DNA from: Ooceraea biroi | Taxonomy: Eukaryota; Arthropoda; Insecta; Hymenoptera; Formicidae | Reading direction: 5' to 3' | DNA length: 64,000 bases | Assembly: GCF_003672135.1 (NCBI RefSeq) | Contig: NC_039506.1 | Location: 7,068,001-7,132,000 of the forward strand | Part shown: piece by piece, positions 22,420 to 36,600 of the stretch | Position numbering within the stretch: the first letter of the stretch is position 1 | Layout: each line of letters opens with the position of its first letter | Notes under the pieces: generated by a model | The model's input: the letters and a program-made list of their open reading frames with translations, nothing else | What the model was told of the DNA's origin: nothing | The model's database searches: none | Made by a program: the position numbers and the translations under genes

Positions 22420-25400
22420 GAGGCTTCTTGCGGTTTCTTCGTCAGCGTCTCACGGGTCACGAGGAGTGACGAGAATTAACCAATTACTGTGTCAGCTGAA
22501 ATGGACTTGCACTTTTCGCCCGGTTGCCGCCGTCGACGGCGCGCGCGATATCGCATCCCTCCGGGACGTGAGCTGCCAAACGCCCACTACGAAGATTAAG
22601 TAGTTACGGATCGTTCTGGTCCGACCGTGACCGCCTTTTCCACTGTTTAAAATTCTGCCGTCGACCAACCGCAGGTTTCTTGATGAAGTTTGATAAAGTG
22701 GAAGAATTAAGTAGTTATGGGTCGATAGCAATGAGATTTAATTGATACCTTCACTCGAACTTCACTGTCTAGACTTTATAAAACTTTAAATCCTTATTGG
22801 ATTCAAGTGATTTCGAACGCATCGAGAGCAGATGTAAGTAATAGTCTTCTTTTCTTTCTCTCTCTGAAATTTTCACGGAGAATGCCTCCCGAGCATTTGA
22901 GCGATTTACGATTCTCGTCTACCTCCTTGTGCCGCTTTCAACCAAACGAGAATCAAATAAAACCTTTTTTTTCTATCGAGTTCCGATTATTACGATTATA
23001 TAGTAAGATCGATTAAAATTGTGCTTTTCTTCTCAAGATTTCGCCAGCAATAAATAAGTCTCTTCTTAATAACGAATCACACCGCGCGGAAATTAAGAAA
23101 AAATAAGTAACCGGGTTTCGCTTTGAGTACATCTCGCTCTTCTAACTTTACAGCACCGAGAACTTTTGTTGGTCGCTTCTTGTATCTCGGCAAACTGCGC
23201 GAGTTAAACAGTTACGAATTGCTTACACTCGACTGTACCACTCGTATTTCTTCCGCGTCCCAAATCCCGCCACCGATTTGTAACGTCCTTTATTGCGAAT
23301 GGATTTCGGGTGACAATAAAATCTCGAACGGTCACACGCTCGCCACCGGGTGAACCTAATTTTTCTATCAGTTAGAGTTCTGCCATGAATTTCCTTTAAA
23401 GCCGCGCTCCGCAAAGGGCTATGAGAAAAATTGAGTAGTTACAGATTAAATCAAGTCACAATCTAAGTTCGTACTTCGCTGAAGCTCGTTCATCACTTTG
23501 TAACTATCCTTTTACTATCGTACTATCGATAGATTTAAAAATTTGTAATAAACAGATTATTTTCTAATCTTCGTTAATGTTACAGAAATAGTCATAATGA
23601 ATCGCTTATGTCCCATTAAGTAATATTCCATACATCCATTTGGTCACATTGACTCCACTATGTAATATAAAAATATAAAAATATAAAAATATAAAAATAT
23701 AAAAGATTTACTTATTTATTTTTATTACTGCCTATAGTGTAATGTAGAATTAATTTTTGTAGTAAAAGTCCTCTAATTTACGAGAATTAAAATAATTGAT
23801 ATACGACTTTTAAAGATGTTATTATAGAATGATTTTATTTTATGATTTTCATAGTGAAAATGATGTCGTTCAAGCGAAAATATAATCTCTTCTTAACTTG
23901 GAAAAAAAAAGGAAATAAAAGTTATGTGCTCCTTTGGGTAGATTTAATTCGCATTCTTCTTTGGAGAACGTGCCGCTGATTTGCGACGCTTTTCCGACCG
24001 TGGCGAACATTCCGAAAAGCTATGAGAACTCAGAAATTACGGATCTCTTCGAATGGACCTAACACGCATATCTATATATATCTTTCAGCATTCTAGTATA
24101 GCAAGGATTCTTCCAGTAAGTTCTCGTTAGAAATGCCAGAAAATTTCTCCACTCAATTCTTCAGGAAGTATCAAAGCAAGTTTTACAAAGTTAAAAATAC
24201 AAGATAATCTCTAACTAACATGATCTCTCTTTCTCTATAAGATTTTTGTAAATTCTGATATCAAGAATCGAGGAGAAAAGGTAAACAATTTAATAACTTG
24301 CTTCGGATTTAATTCATTTTCGATATTTTTCTTTCTTTTATCTATATTGCGATAAGAAACAAATAATGAAAATACATTAAGGAGATTGTAAAACAAGAGT
24401 TCTCCGAGGAGGTTGCCGGAGAGGGTGAATCTCTGTACGTATACGGAAATTTCGAGATCTTGAGAGGAAAAAGGTTATTTGAGTGTACTGCCATTTAGAT
24501 TCTTTACTCCTCCTCCTAATTAATTTTTCGGAGTCCCATCTTTCAAGCAATTCTCCAAGGAAACATTTTCTTGTTTCCGACCCCTTGTACTTCTACTTTC
24601 GTTGCTTACCAGGCAGCTTTCGAGACCTTGTTGTACAGTGGCGTCGGAAGTCGATTTCTCTCCAGAAAGAGAATCATCTGTGAACGGGGCTCTGTCTCGT
24701 ACGCTTTGTTTGTTCCTACCCAAAAAACATTGGGGTCGCGACATGCCAACCGTTTAATTTTCTTTCAGCGCTGCGCGCGCTGTCGGCAATTTCCGAAAGG
24801 GTCGTTAACACGGATCCCATCTCCTCCTTTGTGTCCGTTGCCCCAAGAAGCGGGTTACGATCTTCTTATCGCAACCAACTAACATTCTCGCGAAACATTC
24901 TCGCTTACTTATTAACACATACAAGTATGGGATGAATGTAGAACTCTTCATCAGAAATCGTCGACTTTGCGATTTTCAAAGATCTAAATCATCATCGTAT
25001 TCCTTTCTTTCTCCCTTTCTCTTTCTCATTTTCTCTCTGATTCCGATATCGAAAGAACGACGGAGGGAAAGCGGGCGCGACGACTACTAATTGGAAAGCT
25101 GACGTGAAGATTAAAGATTTCCCAGACCCGCCCTTTTCTCGCGCGGTCGTTGCAACGGCCGCGGCGACGGCGGTGCTTAACTGAAATTACGTCAACTGGC
25201 GAGTGCGGTTGTACATTATCGACTGACGTAATTGGGTATTCGTTAGAAATAAATGGCCGCTAATGTGATTTCCGGCAGGTATCTCTCTCTCTTTTCCTCC
25301 CTCGCCGATAATGCACGCCGGTCAAAGTAATGCTGGCCGAAACGATGAAAACATCATAAACCCGATAGCGCACGCGGTTCTCTCACTCTCCTCCCTCCCG

Positions 25401-27780
25401 CAGTAATGATCGGACGGTTTAATCATTTACCACACCAACGAGGGTCGCCGAGGCGCTGACACGCCAAACTCGGGAAGGAAAACTCACTGAAAATCGGGCA
25501 CGTCAACCAGCGGTGAAACCTGCCATCTCGCTGCCCCAGTGCCGTTAACGTCGAGGACAGTCTTGTGATAAACTTCCAGCGCACAGTGAAATAAGTTGCG
25601 TCGTGAATCATCAGGTAGGTCCTCAGCTCTCTTGAGCCTCGTTTCGTAAAACTACAAAACCCGGAGCGGAGAAAGCGTGAGAGTGAGATATGTGTTATGT
25701 TCCTAGAACGCTAACAGGCCCCGAGGTACGTATACATCCGATAAAATTACAATCATGGAAACACGGATGAGAAATTTCGTACGTATGTTGGCCGCAATAA
25801 ACTGTGCAGATTATCAGGAGATGAAAATTAAAAAAATTTTTTAAGTTTCTTTGAAAACGATTAGAATCGCGCGTCCTCGCCTTTCACATGAGTTTCAATT
25901 CCGTCTTATATACTCACGTAGCAATAAAAGTACATGACGAGATAATTAATTATCTCGACAAGAACTTGTGAATGCGATCTAATATGGTAAACGTTGTAAT
26001 CTTACGCGGCACTCTAAAATTTTCTCTCACATTTCCGGTGCAATTTTACGGCGCGTGATTCAATTGTTATTGACGATAACAGCGAGTCTGCGATACTTTC
26101 GAAACTACCTCCTGTGTTGTAATGGCGGTTGCGTAATTATGTGCGATGCGTACTGCATTTAATGTTGTTTGGCTGTCAATGCCGTTGGTCAGCGAGCGCA
26201 ACGGGACTGGTAATTGTTGTTTACAACGCGCTACCACGCGCTATTGTGCAACGATGACACTACCCTGGCACGTGGTGAATGGTACGTTGATGGAAAATGA
26301 CAGATTTTACTGGCGATGCAAAATTGAGAGAATTGATCAAACGTCAATTGTCACGTGTGCCTTATCACTGGAGTATGAAGTTTGTTTATCCAACATTTCG
26401 CTCGGCAGCATTGCGGTAAGATGTGCCACAGATTTTCATCGAACCGACATACTTTTGTCGTAGGAGTACGTATCTATAATCTGGAGTAATTTTATATTCC
26501 CGCTTTTCCGTTGTTCTTGTTTATATTTTAATACACATTGTTGTATTTATATTTTCAATAGCAAAAGAATAGCACGTTGATCTCACACAAAGCGGAATAA
26601 ATTTCGCCATCGTAAATAGCGATCGGCTTAAATCCGGTTTACATGAATAAAGCCTGTTCAATTTACTTCGGCAAACAATGAATACACCGCACACGCAGGC
26701 GGCGATATATTTTTGGGATTATTTCGACGATGCGCCGCAAATGTTTCTCCGTGGTACGACTTTCCTAAATCGCGAAAATTTACGCGGACGTCACCACCGC
26801 GTTCGTTAAACTACGTGCACAGATCGCGGTCGTTCTTTATGATATCGACATTACGCGATCTCTCGTTTACCGCAAAGTCCGATATTCTAACCGAAGTGGC
26901 CGAGTATCTTCTAATGTCAATATGTATTCTCTCGCAGCTGTTCGCCTATGTATAAGGGCCGCACGTATACCTTCGTAGACGATCAGTATCCAGTTTCGTG
27001 CGTTTCTCTCGCGAAGCTGGATATGGAAGCCAATATCGTCCATCTAAGCAGATTAACGATCGGGTCATTTATATTAAATTGTATTTGGCTTTCTACGGAG
27101 ACTCTTGCACCCGCGATCTTTCTCACCACATCGTCGGGGATTTCTTGCGTATCGTTTAATAAATGATAGTGGTATTGAACCGATAGCAGACAATAATCAG
27201 CAAGCACGCTATCTCGTTAAATCTAAATTTGCACTGTGTTCACATTTCAGCTGCGTTCTCTATTCACCGCACGTTTATAAGAAAAATGTGTTTACCCTGA
27301 TATGCGGTCTTGAATACATACAGTTTAAATTAATTAAAACATTTTTGTGTATTAAACAAACACGTATAACGTGAATTTTACAGATCTGGTATTACACACT
27401 AGTCAATATGTTTCTTTTATTACACGTCCGTATGTAAAAAGATAATGGAACACGTGTTCGGCTTTTATACGAATAACGTTATTACAAGCTGTAATAAATG
27501 ATAGACGCGACCGACAGACACGAACGTCAAAAACATTTTTGACACTCGTCGCGGAAAAACTCGCAACGAATTTTTGGGGATGCGAAAAATAAACTGCCCG
27601 AACCTTTTTCACGCTTTGAAATCCAGTTTTTCCGTGTGCGGCGCACGGTACAAATGTATCTCGGTTGAAGTATCTCCCGTGACGTAGAGGTGCAAAGCTT
27701 ATCCGTCCCGGGGGCAGCTTTCGGTATTAATCTGACTAGGCATAAATCTCTCACTAATCCACGTAACGTTGTAACCGCAG
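22420..27780. other. Gene-poor stretch with degenerate repeat motif
   Basis: No exon chain is visible. Between 22.59 and 24.05 kb a motif close to TTAAGTAGTTACGGATC recurs in diverged form (see findings). An 8-base unit array lies at 23664-23704. CpG-rich sub-blocks at 25.0-25.7 kb may be regulatory. A 105-codon + strand frame at 26146-26463 has no distinguishing features. Confidence 0.4.
23664..23704. repeat. Short tandem repeat, unit AAAAATAT
   Basis: About five copies of an 8-base unit in AT-rich DNA. A similar but shorter run occurs near 36420. Confidence 0.85.
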
Positions 27781-27791
27781 CCTACGTCGCG

Positions 27792-27860
27792 CCTGCTACT
27801 GCTATCATTGTTGTTGCTGCTGCAAGCTTGCATACTTGCAGTAGTAACAGCAGTAGCAGG
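27792..27860 (+). ncRNA. Stable hairpin, possible small-RNA precursor
   Basis: CCTGCTACTGCT at the 5' end pairs perfectly with AGCAGTAGCAGG at the 3' end. GTTGCTGCTGCAAG pairs with CTTGCAGTAGTAAC through two G-U wobbles. The loop is about 8 bases and a 9-base bulge sits on the 5' arm only. The 69-base size fits an insect pre-miRNA, but the large one-sided bulge and the trinucleotide-like composition argue for caution. I do not match either arm to a known miRNA. Confidence 0.3.
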
Positions 27861-30800
27861 AAATACGAAACTTGTTGAATACGCATCGAGGAGAAGTCCG
27901 CGCAGTTACAGAGAAGCTTGGTACTCACGATTACCCATCCGCTTTTACAGTCGGTCGATCGACCCTAAGTGCTCCCTTTAAAGGGAGAAGCCGAGCAATT
28001 CGCAAATCGCGCGCACTGTCCGACTAATTTACATTTTAATCTACCCGATCCCCGAGAGAGAAAGAGAAAGGGAAAGATAATTGCATCGATGCTTTTTAAC
28101 AATTTCGAGACCGCTCCGCAGATTATATTTGTTCTACGCAAAGAAGAGAAAAGCTCCTGCCTCTGGATGTTTCGCAAATGCGTCGTGGAACGCAGTCTTT
28201 CTCGTCTGTTCGCAATCGACGGACGATTTTACAATTAGCCAAGCACTTGACTTATCGCTCTTTATGAGAAAACGGCACGGATGGGGCATCAAGATTTCAT
28301 CATATCTGGCTTTGGTCGCGCTATAGCGTGATTATTTTTAGACCAGACCTTTCCTTCCACGTTAACTCACTCCACCTTCTGCATAACGCGCGGAATAATT
28401 CAGGCGACGACTTATCGTATTTACAAGACCAGTCGGTTTTCCGTCGACGGAACGAGGTCAGATGAGAGGACCTTCTCGGCATTTTTCCGGAAATTTTGCC
28501 GCGATGGTTCTCGCCGCGCACGTGACGATCGAATTCGCATCTACTTTCAGGGAAAGAAGGGGAGAGTCACGCTGCAGACGTGCATTTGCAGACCAAATCA
28601 AGCGAATTGAAATTACAGGAGGCTGTGCGACGGCGCGATGTTGCACATCGATATTTATCCTGAGAGCCGCGCGCGCGCACACCCGACCATTCATTAATTC
28701 TCTTACACGAGGGACGCCAATGAACCGCTCTACTGGTTGATAATGTAAAACTGGATGTTGCTTTTTAATATCATGCGTGTCTGCGAGTCACACCGCAATG
28801 TAGTCGCGTTGAATCGCTATCCTAAGATGTTATCCGTTCGCTGTTTGATTGAGATTTATTTCGACACGGCAGCGGTTCGTCGTACTCGGTTCGGCGCGTT
28901 TAATTATCGGTGTTTCGCCCTACATTTCGCCTCGCGGAAATAATCCGCGGCAACTCGTTTCCGGTTTCGGCGAGGCAGACGAAGAGAGGAAGAGGCGGTC
29001 GGATTGGCCAGAAGCGCATCTCGTAACTTAATTAGCGGGTGGAGCCGAGGTCTTTTTCCATCCGCTTCGATCATTTGCCGGATCTGAGGGATTGCGCAAA
29101 GTGAGGCGTTCCAGCGATAAATTGAATCCTTCGTATCCTGACTTTATTTCTATTTCTTGACAGGATAATTCGTGAGACTCTCTCTCTCTCTCTTTTTCCT
29201 TGCTTTTTCTTTCCCGTGGAATAAAATAAAATAATGCGTCCCCTTTCATCTAAGTGTCTCTTGCTTCGCTTTTGGATTCCGTTATTCTCAGTCGCAATTT
29301 AATGGAATTCGTACAAAGGCTCTTCTGAGAGCAACAGCTTTACATTAATGTTATTCAGTACCGTTGAGTACATTATTTCTATATTCCATTATAAACGCAT
29401 GTGGACACGGCTCTTGGCGCAGTCACTTCCCATAAATAATACTCCCGTGTCCTGCATTATTATGCTCTTCGACTTTCATCCCTGACCGTAAATTTCTCAA
29501 GAAGAGCTGCACGTGACGCTCATGAATTAATGATTTTTGCACATTTAGCGGCAGATTTATTCCACTGTCGCGCAAATCGAATGATATTTTCCTTCGGTTC
29601 ACCAAATCCGGTTTCTCTAAACGGGGAAAGCTACTCTACCTGTCTCGTTCCACCTACTTGTACATTCCGACCCGGGATCCTCGAAACCCTCGGGTCGCAC
29701 TCGAACGGTCTGTGCGACAGCACCGACCCGATCCAATTGAATATAACCGAATGGAGAACGCGTCACGGGGTAGCAAGACGGGCGAGACGTTGTTTTCCCG
29801 GAGTACTAGAGAGACCTGCGTTCGCGCCATGTTCCTCCATTTCCGCGTAAGGCGATGTAAAGTGTATACCAAATGTATACGGCTTCGAGTAGTGTGAGAT
29901 TTTTAATCTTGGAAAGAGCTCTGTTCTTCCTGGGACGGCGTACCGATAGAGAAACGCTCCGAAACTGTATCAACCGTCGCTTCGGGGGACGAACCGTCGC
30001 CATTACTAATGATTCTCCGTTATTAATAACCGCGCGTCTACTCGCGCATTTACTATACGACCACCCGCTATTTAATTTGACGAACGTTCAACCGATAATT
30101 ATGAAACGACCGTTTCGCGTAGATATCGGTCCATACGCTAAGCTCGCGTCGTGTTTCAATGAGCGATCGTATCACGTAGCTTTTATTATCATTATTGATG
30201 CGAGCGAACGCGCTAAGAGAGCGTTATATTTTATACGATAATGTGCATCTTTGCAATGAATAAATAAATTAATTTTGAAAATTAATTTTGAAAATTATTG
30301 AAAGTTTTTAAATTTTAAATTTTGAGAAGATTACGGAGACGTGTCAATAAAATTGAGGAATCTTTGAAAATTTCAAAATGTTTTCCACGTTAATAGATTT
30401 CCCATCTTTCTCAAAGAAAAAGTAAGACAAGCAATATTATAATTTTTATCCGATGACTCGTTATCAATTTATCGTGAAACATTTAAATGATAGAAAGAGA
30501 CGCGATTAATCTTTCATTATAAATTCTGCACATTAAATCTTAAATTTTTACCAATAGTCAGTTTCCAAGCGAAGAACATTAAGTATCGCATTACGTCTTT
30601 TCAAGCGATACTTGTGCACTCAAGGACTGACTTTAAAGATCCTTATCAAAGAATTCTTATTAATCGGTTATAATTCTTTCATTGCTTGCGAAATAAAACT
30701 ACGATTTCACTTCAAGAAAAATGCACAGAGCGTACCATTGAATTACGTGAATCTCGCTATCATTTAATACATTTGTTAGAATATATGGCTCCATCCCGGG

Positions 30801-32100
30801 CAAACACGCCCTAGAGAATCTAGACATAGCGAGGGAAAACATACCATCCGTGGTGTGGCATCTGTGACTCGTTTGTATATTCAAAATTGTCCTCTAGACT
30901 TTATGACTCGTCCGCAAATTATACGGGGACAGTGGTTGCGCGTTTCCGCCAAAAATAGCAAAAATAGAGAAAACGCAGGGTGCACGACGATGATCGCGAT
31001 ACCGAGGATACGCGAGTACCGTCCAGGAATTACATCGAATGTATGCTTTAATGTATTCTTCCGGTGTCCGTGAATTCGCGGGCCGATTTTACGCGACGTT
31101 GAGTTTCACGCCGCGCGTGAGAATCTTTCAAGCACCGCATCATAAAAGTTTACCGCGATTTCATTTTGCACATCGATCGAATCTCTCATGCAGTTTCACT
31201 GATGCTTTTCTCAACGATGTGTATTGTTCGATTCCCGCGCCCGAGGGCACGAGTCCTCGTATATATTATAAATAGAATATATTAAAAATAAATCAATTTC
31301 GCCATTCTCTCACAAATGTGTAATTTTGTAGAATGTAAAGTGTTTCAGTAATTGAACACAAAAAAAATAAAAAAAATTTTGTTGTAAAATAGTGCACTGG
31401 GAAAAAACTGATTCTATAGGAATTTATTATTATAAACTAATATTTCCAGCCAAATGGTAAAAACAAAAGTTATTTATTAAAACTACAGAGAAATATAAAA
31501 ATAATTATGATACTGTAACATATATGAAAAATATTCATGATGAATGAAATATTTCCTAGATGTTGTCTACCTTTAGACATCTCGAAACCAGGATACAACG
31601 TAGGTAATATTCCCTACTTATACAATGCTGCAGAGGCGTGTAACAGCAAAAGTAATGTGCGACATGCTACCAGTCACGTGCGATTTTAATTAGCGTAAAA
31701 GAAAGATTTGGAGCAAATTACCACGACGAGCAGCGCGGTCACGAATTACGAGTGATAATTCCCCGCCTGCGAACGCGTCATCGTCGTGTTGCTCGAACGG
31801 ATAGCGTGTATCTCGTTATGGACGCGGCTTAAAATCCTCAGAAAAAGCGTGTCGAGATTGCGCGCCAGGATCGTTAATTGATAAAACTAATCACGTCGCT
31901 TGCGCACAACTGTGACGTAACCATTCAGCGGCTTTTCTGCTCTAAAAAGGGATTTAATGCAGTTTTTTCTCAATTTTGAGTTAATAAGAGTGATTTACGA
32001 GTGCGTAAAGCGCATGTAAAACTGCGTTTTTTTATGTAAAACAAGGCTTGACTAAATAAGCTCCAACGGCGTAATCGGGCCACGGTCGTAACGCCTGTTT
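27861..32100. other. Gene-poor stretch
   Basis: CpG-rich patches at 27.9-29.1 and 29.5-30.2 kb alternate with AT-rich DNA at 30.2-30.7 and 31.3-31.6 kb. A 13-base unit (AATTAATTTTGAA) is tandemly repeated about two and a half times at 30268-30298. A 122-codon + strand frame at 29873-30241 looks partly protein-like, but has neither splice context nor a known motif. No gene is assigned. Confidence 0.4.
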
Positions 32101-32122
32101 TGTAGAAAAATACCTTCGTTAT

Positions 32123-32139
32123 TGACGTCACTGACGTCA
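32123..32139. promoter_or_regulatory. Double perfect CRE
   Basis: Two palindromic TGACGTCA octamers lie one base apart. This is the consensus for CREB/ATF bZIP factors. Other single copies occur in the window at 1267-1274 and about 44463-44470. No TATA box or exon was found close by, so it would act as a distal element if functional. Confidence 0.5.
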
Positions 32140-35100
32140 TTAGCGTAACATTGTCAATTTTATTTTTTCTCCTACATGTTATCGAAAACGATGAGCGAGA
32201 GATATGCTGTAAACGTGTTTTACAAAATTTCCGAAATACGGCGCGTAAAACTGTTACCGTAATGACATCGCATTTGCATTATGAAAATATTCTCTCGGCT
32301 CTTGCTCAGGAATGAATAAGTCCATCAACTTTCTAATTTTATTTTAGACAGATCCCTTTCGCGCATTTATCGTATCAATTCATCTTTTCATGCAATTAAT
32401 CAATTCATGTAATTTCCTTGAAAGATTTACGTGACAAATGTTAAGCTCGAGTCTTTCCTCGAATTTTGAGGTAATCACTCCTAAACAATTCAAGTCTTGA
32501 TATCTCCCCTGAAAAAGTACACGGTATCACAAGCAATCCTAATACGAGGTGTCAATTTTTTCGCGCTCAGACGCGGTTGATCGCACCGTCCATAACGACA
32601 GGTAGGCGGGGATTTAGCAGCCTTCGTCATTAAAGTTCGAAGTTCATTAGAGGTTCTCCGGCACCGAAGGAATAACTTTTCCCCAACTTGTTACAGTGTT
32701 CGCTTCCCCTTGTGACCCCCCGGAGGATTTAAAAGTCTTGTTCTCTCTCCGAGGAGAATACCTCGCTTCTCCGCAACACTGCCCTCGACGCGGGTCTCAT
32801 GTCATTTTAATGACACGTTTCCGATTGCTTTCGTCGGAAAGAAGCGTCGATAAGGAGCATTGACCGACAGATGCGGATTAAGGAGAAGGGCGAGTTTAGC
32901 GTTGTCCCTTTTCTCTTTTCTTTCCCGATGCCATAAGAAACCTTCATATAATGGCCTCCAGGTGTCAATCGGTGACTGTCCCCTGTCTGAGAAGGATAAA
33001 TTCGCCTTTGGAAACTAATAAAGGTTAATCTGGATTTATTCACATCGGCTGATTTTAACGCCGACTTCAAGCACGTTACGTCATCCGTCATGCTAACATG
33101 TCACTGTGATGTCAACGCGTCATCAAACTGTCTCTCCTATATACATTTAATATGTATGACGGTTCGATTGAGCGACATCCGGCGTGTATTGCTCCATTCG
33201 GAATCCGTATAAGAATATCTGGCGTTACGCCGACGCAAGGGCGACGTGACGGTGACGTACGTGCAAAGCACACGTTGACGCTTTTTGTTAGAATTCGGAA
33301 AAATTTTTATCGTAAAATCGTGTTGTCTGCGGAAACAAGTAACAATCGTGCGTTTAAACGCTCACGCGTATTGCATTTATCAGATACGTAAGTTGCATGT
33401 ACAGCACGGTCTGCATGTATGTTACATTTTCTACTGCAACTGATATATTCGTACAGAATACACGCAATTGACAGATTTAAAATTTCTGCTAACCGAGGGA
33501 GGGGAAAGCGAGAAAGAGATAATTCCAGTATTTTTTTTTAATGGCCGTTTTAACGTGGGTTCATCGCGTCCGTTAATTGAAACACTACACGATTTCGCGC
33601 AACCAGTCTGCAAAATATAAAAAGGTATCGCAAAAAATATATGAACTTACAAAAATAACGAAAAAAGCAACATCTCTCACTAAAAATATTGAACTCGTAA
33701 ATAAAGTATATAATATCTGACTAAATTAACAAATTCCTTTTGAAAGCAACGAAATTATTCATCTCGCGCGTGATGGCTTATTGTATAGAAGCGATAAATA
33801 AAAATAACGTAGAGTAAAAAAACGCAGACGTGGCTATTGAAATTTGCATTTCGTTTAATTCTAAATCTTGACACCCCGCACGCCATTTCACCAGTAAGAC
33901 TCATGTTAATTACACGGTCATTACGTCACAGTCGTGACGTACATTATCAATGGGCGCATTCAAATTTCTCGAATAAAATTCACGCAAACGACAGCGCGGA
34001 CACAATGGGCGACGTTGACGCGCATTTTAATTAACGTCACATTGCGACGAAATAATTTACTTTTTTTTCTTTAAATCTCCATTATCGTTTCGCAGAATTA
34101 CGATCGAAAACCAGTTCGCAATTCCTCCCTAAATTTTCAGCGTTGTGATTTCGGCCACGTTTACGCGACACATTCGAATGCGTTCATCGATCACACGCAG
34201 AGAGCAGAAGAAAGAGAGAGAGGGAGAGATGAATAGATAGAGAGTTAAATGCACCGTTGCATCGCTCGCGCAATTTGACAGGGCAGTGCTTTCGAAAAAT
34301 CGATTTGCCGGTAACATGTGGGTCGATGTCACCTGCAACATGACGCCACATCGGCCGTCATAGACAATTTATTACGCGGCCTTTCAAAGACCGGCAACCT
34401 TTTTGTCGATATGAAACTTAACTGCACTCGTTGCACGTCGCGTATTGCACGTGTTTCGCTGTCCTATTGCCTTTCTCTGTTCCTCGGGAGTGTGCACAAA
34501 GATCCGCCTCGGAATATCCGGATCGTGACGACTGTGCCGTTCCATAGCTTCATCGGAGCGATCGGGCCGTTTGGATCCAGGCCGGGTGTTTTAGATATCG
34601 CTTACTAGGCGAAACGAGAGAAACTTACATCCCTCGACAATACACGACGACGAAATTGTGTCGCGAGCGTTTCGGAGGACTGCACTTTTTAGCGAGAGAC
34701 CGTCGGAGATCGGGGCGGCGACGCATGTCGAAGCAAATTTATAGCACACTATGCTCGGGGCCATCAATTTTTCATTTCGAAGTACGCAGCTGAAGGGAGT
34801 TCTTTCTCGTAATAAATGTGATTTATTCGATGAGAAGGCATTCGTTGATAAATTGCAACGAATAACTTTCATTCTTGACGATTGTATAGATATCATTAAT
34901 TTCCAGTAAATTCGCAGTTAAGAGCTGCAAAAATATTTTAACAACCGAGAGAAATCTTCGGGAGAAAGTATACACAGTACGAGTGTACGATACCGCACGT
35001 TTCCCTTTTATGGAACTTTTCATCAAGAGGAACATTTATCAGAATAAACTTCTTGCGGTTTATCTTTTCCGCGCGGTACAAATGCTCTAGGTGATTAATA

Positions 35101-36600
35101 GGTCCTCTAATAGCAACAGCGAGTTATTTTTACGTCGAAACGACACACATCTCGACTTGAGCCATTAATTTCGCGGTCACCTGCTTTAATGATAGCGCAT
35201 TTTTTAATTACTCCCAGTGCCCTCCTCCGCATTATGTTTCTATCCTCTTATTGTGGACTCTAATGTCGTCTATTAAAAGAAAGGAAATGAAGAACGCACG
35301 TTGAAGCGGATTAATTCAGCACGTCTTCGTAACTCATTCGTATACGCGTAGATAACATTTTATTCATGTTTTCTCTTTCTTTCTCCGTCCCTCTATCTGT
35401 CTCTCTCTCACTCTCTTGGATGTCCCGTTGAACATCGCCGGAGCTGGATACGACAGCTCGACGAAGCTTTATCTTCTGCGCCAAGTTTGCAGTGGTTCAC
35501 TTTTATTTCCTTCACGAGAAAAACCAATATGGATAGTTTATTGACCTGTCGTTAGGTGACAGAGACGGATACTTTCCGCTGATAAGATTTGCAGATTGTT
35601 GCACAGATGTGCATAACGTATCCCAACATTTCAAAATCACCATCGGCGAAGACACGTGTTGCCTGTTGCAATCTTTCGGATAACTCAAATTTAATACTCC
35701 GCGAACGAGAAAGAAAGAGACATCTCACTCACAATATATATAAATATCAATCACAATATTAAATAATGCGTTATTCATAGAAATTTCATATGAGTTTCTT
35801 TTCGTACATATAAACCAGTTATATTTTAAAGGTTTCATTTATTAATTATAAGTTTTGTTACGTAATACGATCTGAATTCCAATATTAATAAACTCTGATA
35901 AATTTGTTGACCGCAAACTGAAACAATTTATCAAAATTTTACGAGGTATTTTGATATTATAAATTATTCTCATATTTTAAATTAAAATTATGTCATTTTT
36001 GTTATTTAATGTAGCATCAATATTTTACGTCGATATCTCGCATAAGCGTAAAGGGAAATCGCAATAGCTTGTCGGTATGAACAGCAAGGCAATAGCCGTG
36101 CTTTCCGAATAGCTTATAGGAAAGCCCGCTCTGGAGATTATTAAAAGAGCTACCGTCAACTCAGATTCCGTATGACAGATAGGAAATGCCTATAGCCGTT
36201 AGCGTTCTCCATTTATCAAAAATCGTACACGCTATGTCAATCTCGGAAATTGAGGCATCCGTCAGTTTACGTCTTTTCCGTAGAATATCTTGAATTATTT
36301 GCAACATCGTTTGCATATATTTTTTTATCGTTTCTACAGCTTTTTATAGTGCGTAAAATTGAAGTAACATGTGTATTAATATAAATCTTTGATGCTTACA
36401 AAATTATTGGTGTAAGAATATAAAAATATAAAAATATAAAAAATATATAAATATATCAATTATATATGACATAATATACTTACAAACGTACAACTTTTAT
36501 ATAATACCACATCCCCAATAGAAATATCGTTTTTCTTCGAGATTCTCGTGGAATGTTAGTTTCCCTTTCATACTCGTAAAACGACAAACCTTCCATGTAA
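32140..36600. other. Gene-poor stretch
   Basis: No supported exons. GC-moderate blocks at 32.5-33.4 and 34.1-35.1 kb carry many short overlapping frames; 35.7-36.5 kb is very AT-rich. Nothing distinctive was seen apart from small CT/GA runs near 34205 and 35390. Confidence 0.4.

Larger units (their letters stand above)
19400..22420. promoter_or_regulatory. CpG-rich block, probable promoter/enhancer island
   Basis: About 3 kb of CpG-dense sequence with no exon chain is flanked by AT-rich DNA. It contains a CGT/CAT trinucleotide run (about 19460-19492), an initiator-like GGGGATCAGTGATTTC near 19504, a donor-like GGAGGTGAGG near 19626, and CT and CA/CG microsatellites. Many overlapping ORFs on both strands come from the low frequency of stop codons in GC-rich DNA. 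Insect first exons and enhancers often look like this; transcription here is inference. Confidence 0.4.
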
